Source of the DNA: Adineta ricciae
Taxonomy: Eukaryota > Rotifera > Eurotatoria > Adinetida > Adinetidae
DNA: 64,000 nt
NCBI GenBank assembly: GCA_905250025.1
Contig: CAJNOJ010000015.1
Coordinates: 620,001 to 684,000, forward strand
Direction of reading: 5' to 3'
The notes beneath the pieces are model-generated. The model worked only from the letters and a program-made list of their open reading frames with translations, was not told the DNA's origin and searched no databases. Positions 35,501 through 46,501 of this stretch are shown in pieces. A program made the position numbers and the translations under genes. Numbering within the stretch: position 1 is the first letter of the stretch; each line of letters opens with the position of its first letter.

Positions 35501-38500
35501 AAGAAAGATAGATCAGTAATTAATTTGATGGAGCGAAGATGAACTTGTTGATTTACTTCGAGAAAATTAGCGAATAGTTGATTGATTTGTTCGTAGTGTT
35601 TAAAGATTGCATCGGGTAACTTTTTCATCCAACATTCGATGAATGGTTGTAGACCGAGAATTGAAGGTTCTAAGTAGACCATACCACAACGAGATACAGT
35701 AGCAGGTGATGCTTGAGAGAGATCAGCAACTTCAAACATCATTGTCATCGCCTGAAAAGAAGTTGTTTGTTTTGTATATTAGGAGATTCACCTTTTCTTT
35801 CAAAAAAATCATACTTCAGTCATTTTGATAATTTCACCACTACTTAAACATAGTTTTTTGTTGTCGTCTAGTACTGTGTTCATATTTTCGATCCATACAG
35901 CATCGACAGGACCTAAAATTCGTGGAATATTCTCGATCTCCTCTCTACAAACAAAGCTTCAAATTTACCGTCAAATAGATACCATCGTTTATCATCATTT
36001 TCGGCAGCTACACCTTGTCGCATCAAAGTAGAAAGTATACCATCAGTCCTAAACGTCACTCATATGTTGCAAATGGCTGTTTATTGAAAAAAAATTACCA
36101 TTCATGAGTTAATTCATCGAATGCACCGTACAATTGACCCATAGTAATGGATTTTGGATTGAGAACATAGGTGTGCACGGGTTTGAACGGTGAGCCGGCC
36201 GGATTGATTTTTCCTTTCATATGTGTCATAGCTATTTGTAAAGATTCGTAACTCTTCGTTTTGCCAGAGCCTGTTGGACCGACAAGCATCAGACCTAGAC
36301 AAGCCAAATGTACTAAGTAACTTCTATGATCATGGCATTTGTAACTTACCGTGCCGGACAATGGTTGTTTCGAATAACTGGATACATTTGAGTAAAAATC
36401 CGTCAACATCTTTCAGATTAAGTTGACGACATGCATGACGTAAACCTTCTTCCAGTACTTTATAATCGATAGGTTCCTCTCTACAAACACATGCATTCTT
36501 TCAGTTACTATTACTTAATAACCCAGTAAGTTTTACTTAATCTTCGGGAACAGATCAGAAACGATACCAGTAAATAGTTTCAAATCATCTTGCAGAAATT
36601 TCGGAATGTTAACATCACGAATAGCTCGCAGACAAATTAAATCCTACGGAGTTATAGGAAGATTATCATACGAAAGAAATCGATCGATGACTAACTTCAT
36701 TCATGTTTGGATATTGTCGTTTGAGATTGCCAGCTGCTGAAATGACAGATTTGACGGCACGCATACCGAAATCGTAGTGATCTTGTGAACTCAATTGTTC
36801 GGATGATAATTTGAACGTTTGAACAATCTTTTTCGCTAAAGGTTTAGCATCGGAAAAGCCAAACGAAAACAGCGAATTCTCAGCAATAAGACCATAGTCA
36901 GGAACCATCATAGCTAAATGATAAGTAGTTGAATTCCGTAGAGGCGTACTACTGCGTCACTTACCGACTGGTCGAAATAAAGCTTTAAGATTGTCGGGTA
37001 ATTCAGTACTAAAATACATCATAGTTCAAGAGTAACCACGAGAATGTCTAACATACCGTCCAGCATAACCTGGATTCATTGTAATGAAAACAGCACATGA
37101 GGATTTGAGAACGATTTCTTTGCCTTCGAACATGAATCTCTCAGCCTAGACGAACAAAAACACATTTAGAACACTAGTTCGAATAAATCCTTCGAAACTA
37201 ATAATCAGCAAAAAGAAATCAAGTATGTTAGTAGCGTAATCACTATACACGAGTTCGAAGAGTTAGTTGAATCGTCAGCACCTGGTTTGCCACCACCGAT
37301 AGAACTTCAATGTTGATACGCTATCATAGATTACTAATCGTCATCGATGTTCACTTTCATTTAGTATACTAACGTTAAACTCATCCAAACAACACCAACA
37401 ACCACAACTGATAAGATGTATATATATATATTGAAATCGGTTATTATCATAAGAAAACAAATCACTTCACCACACCGATCATCAAATTACCTTTTGCATT
37501 AAAGCCTGATTAATCACTTGAATCTGTTGAGCAACTACCGAAAGTACTTCAATATCGATTCGATTAAATTCATCGAAGCAAGCCCATGCACCAGCACTGA
37601 AGGAAGAAAGAAAGAGCAGAAATACTTAAATCTGAGCTAAGAGATTCGAATCACAAGACAGCCCATCAGAATCACTCGATTATATCCCAAATGAATCACA
37701 AGAATAAAGAAGAAATCTACGTTTTTGTGTATGTGTTTATACCCGTAACTGACATGCACGAAGAATTGTTGAAACTTGGTTAGCAACAACACTCAAGACT
37801 TCAATATCTATACGATTGAACTCATCAAGACATGCAAATGCACCAGCACTTTACATGTTGTGATGATATACGAATAAAAATTCGTTGTGGATATACAATG
37901 CGTAACTGTACTCACCTTGCTAAACCGCAGAAAAACTTGGCCATAGCCTAGAATAATAGATAAGTATTCAACTAAGTTTGAATAGACATTACCATAAAAT
38001 CTAATTGATCAGAACAGTTAAACACGACACATTGAACAGCCATCGCTTTAGCTAAATCTTTAGTTGTTTCCGTTTTTCCTGTACCGGCGGGCCCAGCTAA
38101 AAAATAACTCGGCTATCAAGTCAATTCTACGGAAGTTTTGATTTTACCTGGTGCACCACCAAATTTCAGATGTAAAGCGCCAGTTAATGTCAGATAACAT
38201 CGATCGGTCAAAGGTGTAATAACTAAACGTGGTGTATTACCTAAATATTCATAACCATAACGAAATTCTGCGTTGACAGCACGAATGTAGAGATGATCTT
38301 CATTCCAATAATAACGTAGCTAAACAAATCGAAGTAGGATCGTAGTAAAGTTCGTTTTCTTGTATCTTACTTGTGAGATCCATTCAAAATCATTGACATT
38401 CATAACTTTTTCCTCGATGAGATTGATGACCACATCACGTGCGTGTACTTCAATAACAATCAATGCTTTCAATGTTTCACGTGCATTATCAGTTAATTCG

Positions 38501-41500
38501 CCGCGTACTAATTCTCTCAATTCATCCAGCTCGTGTAATTGTTGTTTGTGATATTTCATGATTTCTTTCTTTTCCAAGGCTTCCGAGACTTGTCTAGTCC
38601 AGAATGTTTGCGAACCAGCAACAACGATTTGGCCGGGCCAATACTGTACCCATTGCTTACGTGGTCGCTAAAATAGGATGGAAACACATAATGACAAGAT
38701 TCCATATCCTCTAATTATTTACTGATGTATAGTCGTCTAAAGCATCTCGAATAATTTGTCGCAATGTTTCACGCATGACACGTTCGATTTCACACATCCA
38801 GTCTTCGACATTACCAACAGGATAGATCTCTTTGCGAAAAGCGACTTCTTCTTGTTCAGCAGAATACATTCTCGATATACGCATATCGTCTTCGAATTTA
38901 ACCTACGTCGAAAATGACAAATCCGAATAATAATAACAGATTACGTTCGAAATCGAATTACTTTAGTGATATTTTCGAAACATTTACGTAAATGTGGCTG
39001 TACAGCTTTCGGATCTTTAGTTTGTGACAAAATTTGAAGAAGTTCATCGTCCGACAAGAAATAGAATCGTGGAAATGCCATACGTTTGGTTTCGAGGTAT
39101 TCGCTCAAACCTTTTTGTACTTGTTCAAGTAATTTATTTGCTTCACGTAGGTTGTCACGTAAACGTGCTTCAGGACATAACGAAATTACTTCGGGATTCT
39201 CCTTTGCCTGTTTCATAACTTTACGCCAGATACGTTCCATTGTTTGATATCGTTTCGATTCTACAGGCAACTGTCGTATGATATCTTCCGATGAAAAGAT
39301 TGGTTCGAGATACTAAAAACAAAAGCAATTAAAAGCAACCAGTCCAGGAAGATAACACTCACCAGCCATGAACGCTGACAGGCAAGCCATTCGTCCAGTA
39401 CTTCTTGTGTAATTTTCAATTTATTCTCCCATTGAGCAATACGCTCTTCGAATGCTTTCTTGAATGGCGAAAACGACATTGATTGTGTAGCAACGATATG
39501 ATCATCGAGCATTTGAGAAATTTCTTCGGATGCTTTGATAATATATGTACCAGTTTGTTTGTAGGGTAAAACTTCGAATCGAATAGGTTTCCATTCTTGT
39601 TCCATTTTGTCGAGTTGTTGTTCGATAGAAAATTCTTTGCCAGCTTTTTCTGCAACTTTCGATATCAAATCGATATGCTTTTGTAAGCCCATCTCGAGAC
39701 ATTTAGCAAAGGTTAGTTCTTTCTTTGGTCGAACAGCCATTTTGACTAATTCCGAAAGCTGAAACAATTCGAAATAAACTTTAGATGAAAATAATATATC
39801 GATCGAAAAACCTACCTCTTCCCAGTGGCGATTGCGCATACCAGGTGCACGTAATGCTTGAATGAGTGGAATTGAAGGTTTGAAATCTTCGATCTGGCCT
39901 TTGATTGTTAATGCTACCAACTGAATGCCTAAGAATAATAAACAAGAACGATGTTAGTCGTCATTGCTCGACAATTTCTTCAAAGTACACGAATACAATA
40001 TCATATATACACAACAATCATGCAATTCTTTACATTCATGCAATGTAGAGTATCAGAAGAGAGAGTCTTTTTCACTGAAAGGTTCTTGTGGTACAAAGAG
40101 CGATGTAAATAGAAAAACCTCGTATATCTGTTGTACCAGGGTCATCAATTTTAGCGAGTAGAACAAATTTCGCTGAAAACATGTATGTGTAACTGAGATA
40201 TTCTCGGAAAAGAAACGTTGCACACTGCATACCTTCATTGTCCGCAAAGGTTTTTATCGATCTGTGCGTGTTTTTGTACCTGAAACGATAATTTTAACGG
40301 ATTCAACAGGAGAATTCAACAGAGAACGTCATACATTTCAGTAACATTCTTTTCGATATCTTCGGCGTTGACTGAAATGATCGGATCGTTCATCCAACTG
40401 TCATATGAACGAAGCCAGTCGGACGTTGTTGACCAGAGGATACGATACGGTTCGAAATCTTTCACAAGTCGGGTTAATTTTTCGTACTAGCAAAGGCAAA
40501 CAAAGGAAATTACTCTTCAGTATTCAAGGTCATTCAATCTACTTACATTTGTAACAGCCAAACCGAGAAGACGTTCGCGATTGTTATATGTTTGTGACGC
40601 TTCGACACATTCTTTCAGTGCTTTGTTCAATTTACGACATTCATTCGCCACTTCATGTGCGCGATCCATACTCATATGTCCCGAAAGACCGGCAACAGAC
40701 ATCTAATTTTCAAAAACAAAGAAAACGTTTGAAAAAATGATGTTATGATAATGAGACGAACTATAAGTTGGTCGATCTTGTCGTTAAGTGTAGCTGTATC
40801 TTGAACTTGGAGCTTCTTAAAACGATCTTCATCTTCCTTATGCTGTTCTTCAACTTGTTCAAGCATAGTTCGAATTTTCCATGGCCATGCTAATACACCG
40901 TACCTTTAAAATGCATCAAAAGTAAGTATGGAAGAAGATTTCTTGCTGTATTCCCGCATGACATACTTCAATCCGAAATCTTCATTACTTAAATTGTACA
41001 TGAATTCATCAAGTACAACATACTCTTCAAGTACTTTTTGAATATCATCCTAGATCATCGAGTGTACATACAACCGGAAACAATGGCAAACAAAATTTAC
41101 TTTTTTATCATCAACTTGTTCGGGAACTGATTTCATCCATTCGCGATGCTCAGAGAGATCTTCTGCATTGTTTGCTTTTTCGTATAACTTTCTTTGAATG
41201 TCACGGAAAGTATCGTTGAGCTAAAGTCCACATTGAAAAAAAAATTCATGTTAGCCGAGTACAATTCATACTTCTTCTGTTTTCGTTCGTGCTTTTCGTG
41301 TTTGACTTGCCAACAAAGCTTCGACTAATGCTTTTCGTTTATTCGACAAAGCTTCTCGCAATTTGTGTGCGGAAATGAAATAAGGACCAATGATGATCGA
41401 AGTTGGAATACTCTTCTCTAATTTGTCTTTTTCGTGAATATGAACTAGAATTTCATTTCGATAATCTTCGATCGATTTTTCCGTTTTCTCAAAATCTCTA

Positions 41501-44485
41501 AAAAAAAAGCATCAACAAAACTCTCATCCTATCAACTTTGCAACGATCGTTTCACGTACTTGATATATTGATCGATGTTCAAATTCATCAATGGTGCATA
41601 TGACTCATAAGCTAAATGATTGACAGGTGAAAACTTTGTTCACAAATAAGATCTATTATTACCATCAGCATAAGCTTTCAACGGAACAAGCGATGCATAG
41701 ACAGCTTTCTGTAATGTTTCTCGCCATTCGATCACTTTCTTTTCTTGTAAAGCAACGGATTCTAACCGTAACATTTCACCACCCCAAAAGATATTTTCCA
41801 TCACATCCTAGAAAACAAGATATGCTCATTGACTTCATCATGATGCATGAGGCGCGCCAGCTACTTTTTCGATTTGTGGTATAGCATGAGTTTGTAAAAT
41901 CGCACGATCGAAGGCACCAAGGATTATGTTTGGAAAACTTTCGTAAGATGTTACGTAGCGTGGACCAGCTTGATCAATAGTTAAATCCAAATGAAATAAT
42001 GGATTCTTCGGTGGTCTAGAATAAGGAACGCAATAGTCAGAGAAGAAATATTGATGTGAATACATACTTATAAGGAGTTGTGATTAAGTCATCTTTGGGC
42101 CATTTGAAGCCTTCTTTCATATCTAAAACTGGCGTACAAGCGTCGACAATCATTCGAACATAGTTTTGGCATGAATCTTGAACAAGAAATCGAAGCGTAT
42201 CTTGCATCATGAACTTCACACGTTCGATAAACGTCTTCAATTTTGATACTTTATATATATGATAGTCTGACTCGTTGATATTGTACCTTCAATTCAAAGT
42301 CTTTCTCAGTAAAATGTGCAAATCTATATATCATTTACCATCCACGGCCAACATCGATGAATTGTGTCTTAATACCTTGTCGGAGATTGTTTTTCCATGT
42401 GTCAGTTAGATACATATGTGTCTAAGACGAGGTGTGCTTTTGTCAAAATCAATTAAACAAATATCGATGGAAACTTACGGTTGATGTTTGATTGACTTGC
42501 ATACTTTCGAATTCATCGAGTTTGACATGTTTTGGAAAATTCTTTTGCAATAAACTTAAATTGTTAACCACATAATCACATTCGGTTCGAACGAGTTTCA
42601 ACGCATCGATCGCTGATTTCGATGTTAACAAGGAAATAAACTAATGAAAAAAGAAGAATTTAAATGTGATGTGATAATTAGGAAAGTTGCCAACAAACTT
42701 TGAATTGATCGAACACTTCATTGAAAGAGTATTCTGGAATGCTAATACAACCCGAACGAGGTACAGGTCGACGTTGTTTGATTGGTAGAGTAATAAACGC
42801 AAAGGAAATCGGATCCGATTGTGTAACATTTTCGAATATCATCGAATTCATCGTACGTGCATAATCTAAATTGACTTCTTCGACAATTGGTGTAACGTAC
42901 TCGTCTTTGCTAAAGAGAAAGATCAGAGTGAGATAATTGAAAAACGTCTGATTTATTCGTACATTGTTTTCGAAATGGCACTTGTTTTAGTTAATTCAAT
43001 CATTCGTTTGATACGCTCGTCGTCAAGTTTACCGGTACCATCGGTGGGCATACAATCAATGAATAATGTTGAGCGAAGTTCAGCTTCAGTACGTTTTCGA
43101 TCATGATAGGCTTTTGCCACACGATCAGCAAATACACGTGGATCTTCAGCTAGAAAATGTAATTGAATACGAGGAACCCAGTAGCGACCATGGGTGCCAT
43201 CAGGTGAATAATTATGACGATGACCTGCAAACACTTTTAATGTGTACGAGAAATTCGAATAGATGTACAAACCGTTCGTAGCAGAGCTTGCGCCGGATCG
43301 TGAACCATTTTCAGCAGCTTCTATTTCTTTACGACTTCGTTTTGTTGAGCGATACATATCGAACACATCATGTTCTCGATCGTCCGGTGTTACAAGCCAC
43401 AATTGTTGTTCCGCATCGTAGTCATGGATACTAACATTATGCCAGTGGAAACGAAGATTACTATCTTTGATATCAGCTAAAATGTTACAGTAAATCATCG
43501 TTAAGAGTTGCTGAGAGAAGACGAGTGCTTACTAATTTGATCAGCAGGTATGTTCGGTAAAAGAGCAACACCGGGTAATGGTTTATTTAAGCCGGTAAAT
43601 GGATCATGGCCTAGCGCAAGCCATGATTCCGGTGTCCAAATTTCGAAATCGGTATCGTCAAAGTAATATAATGGCAAAAATGAATCGAATGGTGCTGGAT
43701 CCTAAAAAAGAAAGTATGTGACCATGATTGATAAATACGAGATCAATGTTTCAATTTTACTTCATTCGGAATATTCAATGTAACAACTTTATCAGCAGGT
43801 ACATATTTTGGCATCAATTTATCTGTATCAATATTTCGTTCCTCGAGTAAACTTGGTAGATCCAGTGATAGATACAGACGTTTTCGTCTACAAAATCAAA
43901 GAGACAGGATTACTCATCCATAACCTGTCGATTCGAATTACCGTTCGATTTCGACTTTTCTTGGTAGTTTATACGGTGCCGTATAGAACGGCATAAAAAC
44001 TTTTGGCTCGTATGTTTTTTCCAAATAGATATCACTGCGTTTGTATTCAGTAGTAAACTCTCCTTCTTTACTATTGGCCAAGATTTGTGCCACATCGATT
44101 CCTTGCAAATCGAAAATACTTGCTACAAATTACGGAAATTCCTTTCAAATTATTGAATTGAACATTTTGAAACGAGCATACCTCGAGCTGAATTCGATAG
44201 ACGAAACGTTTCACGTAGAACGTCATCATGTGCAATTGGAGCTTGTTGTGAAATCTATAGTTTCAAAAGTTTAATGATATCAACAAAGGAAAACATTCGC
44301 TGTTTTACTTGAAATCTGGTGTCGGGATCAATGGTTGCTAGTTCGGAATAATATCCGCGTTCTCGAAGCTCGCGATTTCGCCGACTGCGATCGATTCCAT
44401 CGTCATTTCCAGCCGTACTAGCACGGGAATGTATGGATCGACTAGAATTCTGTCGATTTCCATGATATCCGTTCTCTTGAGGCAT
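23530..44485 (-). CDS. DNAH1: Axonemal dynein heavy chain 1 (inner arm)
   Basis: One gene of about 21 kb with several dozen exons, read from 44485 down to the stop at 23532-23530. The N-terminal tail has DNAH1-type blocks ([65 protein letters not shown]). The motor follows: AAA1 P-loop [13 protein letters not shown] (about 38050-38090), Walker B DEFNRI in three alternative exons (37249-37848), AAA2 P-loop GPTGSGKTK (about 36255-36282), AAA3 P-loop GPTGTSKT (34564-34587, with Ser for the last Gly), AAA4 [13 protein letters not shown] (about 33320-33350), the coiled-coil stalk and microtubule-binding domain (31402-32637), AAA5/6 and the C-terminal domain. It ends in [14 protein letters not shown], nearly identical to vertebrate DNAH1. 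It powers the inner arms of motile cilia. Introns are mostly 50-150 nt; two are over 1.3 kb and one of these holds a GPCR gene. Confidence 0.93.
26592..27972. other. Large DNAH1 intron (about 1.4 kb) without a recognised gene
   Basis: Lies between the exon ending FDSSEPE and the exon starting [11 protein letters not shown]. It has a TA dinucleotide run at about 27942-27960 next to the donor, and no reading frame on either strand that I can identify. The frame at 26855-27106 is hydrophobic at its start but lacks any family resemblance. Confidence 0.45.
28230..29546 (+). CDS. Class A GPCR, FMRFamide-receptor-like, nested in a DNAH1 intron
   Basis: Intronless, 438 residues, on the strand opposite to DNAH1, inside its intron between the exons ending NQKKIQM (about 29732) and starting [10 protein letters not shown] (about 28173). 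Seven hydrophobic segments are visible: TM1 about 28-50 ([17 protein letters not shown]), TM2 with LALADM, TM3 ending in [14 protein letters not shown] (ERY for DRY), TM4, TM5 after [10 protein letters not shown]6 ([18 protein letters not shown]) and TM7 [15 protein letters not shown] (NYSINFFFY in place of NPxxY). An N-glycosylation site lies at NGS (residue 11). The TM7 motif and ERYLFTTYP resemble invertebrate FMRFamide/myosuppressin-type peptide receptors. The ligand cannot be named. The cytoplasmic tail is rich in Ser/Thr and Arg. Confidence 0.85.
   Translation: MYKPSCLLNVNGSIRSNALHDIEVAGYRYVMLTICIFGVVCNILNLCVLVQRRLKESPYTYLTGLALADMLTLISFSPVSVVRGDYIRHEDIFFTLTRLEARLFVPMANYLGQVSIMITVALTVERYLFTTYPLRTQSFCKPSYARRVIAIIMVLCGLLNLPRFLTETVEKKIDTETNFNSSNCVMHPFQIRYSSTNTSHIGQCFCVVGHTKESFLPLKNYYYYTMLGINQIIPFAILLCLNLSLIARVQSSNRYTLAELIARQQRNLNSTTAGVSAAAQKRLRDEHRLTKTLVAVVIVFLICNTFTIISYPGLVRFLTKKKYPNYFYVGFRIQKLITNIMLLLNYSINFFFYCAFNEKFLSTLKKTFRYEKLFCGLISSPRRTLPSAMSSATLQSTITQTNQCISTYHLRTEESSRRRGKQEYKPISENDLITNNDL
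35250..35270 (-). other. DNAH1: DNAH1 21-nt microexon (KGQRQGR)
   Basis: A 21-nt open segment flanked by CATTAG and GTAAGT lies between the exon ending FRPRE (donor GTAAGC at about 35378) and the exon starting [13 protein letters not shown]. Both neighbours are at phase 0, so the seven residues KGQRQGR can be included or skipped without changing frame. The position is just before the conserved [17 protein letters not shown] block. Confidence 0.6.
37249..37407 (-). other. DNAH1: DNAH1 AAA1 Walker B exon, version 3, split by its own 53-nt intron
   Basis: Two parts, 37407-37374 (34 nt) and 37320-37249 (72 nt), separated by a GT-AG intron (GTTAGT...GATAG); the coding sum is again 106 nt with the same phases. 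It encodes [11 protein letters not shown] | [20 protein letters not shown] followed by LRTR. Compared with version 2, three Ala are Cys and Asp after RI is Asn, but the Walker B DE and the NR pair are kept. Confidence 0.7.
37491..37596 (-). other. DNAH1: DNAH1 AAA1 Walker B exon, version 2 (closest to the canonical sequence)
   Basis: 106-nt exon, acceptor CTTCCTTCAG, donor GTAATT, same phases as version 1. It encodes [20 protein letters not shown], then [15 protein letters not shown]. The [12 protein letters not shown] core is what is normally seen in dynein AAA1, so this is probably the ancestral form. Confidence 0.85.
37743..37848 (-). other. DNAH1: DNAH1 AAA1 Walker B exon, version 1
   Basis: 106-nt exon following the exon that ends KFFCGLA-S (split codon AG|T). 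It encodes [20 protein letters not shown], then [15 protein letters not shown], and ends at phase 0 before a GTATAA donor. Its acceptor (ATGTAAAG) has a weak pyrimidine tract compared with that of version 2. Relative to version 2 it has Phe for Trp and Leu for Phe in the strand before DE. Confidence 0.8.
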
Positions 44486-44771
44486 GGCGAAACTTTATAA
44501 TGTTTCGTACAAAATATTTCTTTCTTCTGTTTATACCGTTGTTCAGTGCAAACTAATTTCTTGTTCTCGTTGATTCTATGCAGACATTTGCATTTATATG
44601 TAAATTACGTTGTCATAGTAATGAAATTCTCGTTTCTTCGTTCTCTCAACCAACAAAGATGTCGGTAGCTTTTTGAGTCTTACCCGTCGATTATGTAAAG
44701 GGCAAGAAGATTAAGGTATTGTGGTGTTGATAACATATAAATAAAGCTCGAAGCTGAGTTTTATCTTTTCA
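44486..44771. promoter_or_regulatory. Bidirectional promoter region (DNAH1 / amidohydrolase)
   Basis: 286 nt separate the two divergent start codons, so both promoters must lie here or overlap. No defined element was recognised beyond an AT-rich stretch (about 44735-44750, ATAACATATAAATAAAG) some 30 nt before the amidohydrolase start, which could act as a TATA-like box for that gene. Confidence 0.4.
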
Positions 44772-45788
44772 ATGCAAAAACAAAGCACCATGTTGATTCT
44801 TCTGCTCTGCTTATTGAATTTGGTTGTGTCCGATCCGTTTCTGTCGAAGTTTTATACTTATGGATACAAAAAATCGTTTAAAATGACACGACTTAATCTA
44901 GCAAATCTGAATCTTATTGTCTCATCACCCCATGCCGGTAGTGAAATACCAAATGGCATACCCGACCGTAGCCCTGGCGGATGCCGACATAATTCTACAA
45001 GCACATGCACATATTATTACAATGATACATGCGCCGATGGCGTTCGCTGTCCTGTCACAACCGTACAGGATTTTGGTAATTGGGATCCACTTGCTGAACT
45101 AATCGTCAAAGAATTGCATGAAACCTATGGCGTTTTACCATTTGCTGTTGTAGCTAATTGGAATCGTAAAAATATCGATTTCAACCGTGAAATCGTACAA
45201 GCAACATTTCAGCATCCGATAGCAATCAAAGCGTATCATGGATATCACGGCTATATCGAACGAGCAATCAAGAAGATCAATAAAAAGTTCGATGGAAAAG
45301 GTTTGCTGATTGATCTTCATCAGCATGCACAGGGAAAGTATGTTAAAAAGAACGCATGGATCTTTATTTAAAAAAGCATGTATCTCTGCTGTATTAGATA
45401 CACAATGGTTGGAATGAGTCTATCAGGAGTTCAGTTGAACACGAATAACTTATCTTGTAGTTCAATAGAACGTCTGATAGAACTTTCGTGTCCCGACGAT
45501 CGAAGTGACTGCATTTGCGGCTCGAAGGCATTTGGTACTTTCCTTGAATCAAACGGCTTAGGGACCGCCTATCCTTCATTGAACAATCCAAAACCTGAGA
45601 ATAAAACATTCTATCAAGGTGGGTATATCACCAATCATTATTCGTCGAAGATCAATGCTATCCAGACCGAACTCTCCTTTGTCGTACGCAATGAATTCGA
45701 ACCGAAAGTGTATGCGCAAAAATATGTTCAAGCTTTACTAGGTTTCATGAAAGTGAATCAACTGTTACAAAAGAATGATAGTGTCTAA
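44772..45788 (+). CDS. Secreted N-formylglutamate amidohydrolase-like protein
   Basis: Exons 44772-45337 and 45398-45788 (60-nt intron) give 957 nt, 318 residues. It has a signal peptide (STMLILLLCLLNLVVSDP). Blocks of the N-formylglutamate amidohydrolase (FGase) superfamily appear in order: LNLIVSSPHAGSEIP (the SPHAG metal-site motif), DFGNWDPLAELIVKELHE, NWNRKNIDFNREI, and LLIDLHQHAQG (as DLHGH in bacterial enzymes). The second exon completes the domain (QTELSFVVRNEF, then KYVQALLGFM). Bacterial relatives cleave N-formyl-glutamate in histidine breakdown; for this secreted form the substrate is unknown, a carboxy- or formyl-amide being a guess. Several Cys and N-glycosylation sites (NSTS, NDTC) fit an extracellular protein. 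The stop codon overlaps that of the gene on the other strand. Confidence 0.75.
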
Positions 45789-46501
45789 TACGCAGTTCGA
45801 TTGTCTCGACTATATTTAATAGCACCAGTTAAAATCGTTTTCCATATTGCCACTTCATTTTCATTCTGTGGCGCGTAAATCAAAATGTATGTATCTGGAA
45901 TAGTGATTCTATTGAATAAATTCATGCCGGCCAATGGAAATCGTTCAGCCCATTGTTTGTCAATTAGTAATTTTGCATCCGACGGATGAACCAGCATATG
46001 AAATGATCCATCATTGGAATGTAAATGCGCGATTTCGCCTCGCCCAAACGAGTTTTGATCCGCATTTGGTAGAAATAATCCATCAGCACCTGTATATTCA
46101 ACGATAGATTTGCCACGTAATAGTAGTTGATCGCCAGTTGTTACGCCACCATATCGCGGAATTGAAATTGATTCGATATATTGATGCATTAGGTACATAA
46201 TATCGTCGGGTGCCTGTTGAGATAATTGGCGATGTGGAAGAGCGCGCAGCATTTTTGGTCTCGATTGATTTCGCATGGGAATATCCTTCTCATTTAAATA
46301 TCCAGATTGATCATTTGATTTAAAATGAGCTGTAGAAAGACAGTAACTCTCTTTTGACCAACCTTGAAAGTTGACGACACATGTGAGAAACCAAAGGAAA
46401 TAACTGGGCTGTTCTCGTAAACCGTGTGCATATCTGTTATAATTTATCTTGATGAAGATCAATACCGCAATTAATAATGAAAGAATTACGTAAAAGATCA
46501 T
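45785..46501 (-). CDS. Membrane-anchored luciferase-like domain (DUF5519-type) protein
   Basis: Single exon, 238 residues. An N-terminal membrane helix (MIFYVILSLLIAVLIFIKI) is followed by a soluble domain. The second half contains GEIAHLHSNDGSFHMLVHPS, then DAKLLIDKQWAERFPLAG and ILIYAPQNENEVAIWKTIL, a pattern I know from the so-called luciferase-like domain found mainly in fungi, plants and bacteria. Its biochemical function is unknown; it is not firefly-type luciferase. It is convergent with the amidohydrolase gene, with stop codons TAG (45787-45785, minus) and TAA (45786-45788, plus) sharing two bases, so the mature 3' ends must be antisense to each other. Presence in an animal would fit acquisition from a fungus or bacterium, but this is an inference. 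Confidence 0.65.
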   Translation of the reverse strand: MIFYVILSLLIAVLIFIKINYNRYAHGLREQPSYFLWFLTCVVNFQGWSKESYCLSTAHFKSNDQSGYLNEKDIPMRNQSRPKMLRALPHRQLSQQAPDDIMYLMHQYIESISIPRYGGVTTGDQLLLRGKSIVEYTGADGLFLPNADQNSFGRGEIAHLHSNDGSFHMLVHPSDAKLLIDKQWAERFPLAGMNLFNRITIPDTYILIYAPQNENEVAIWKTILTGAIKYSRDNRTAY

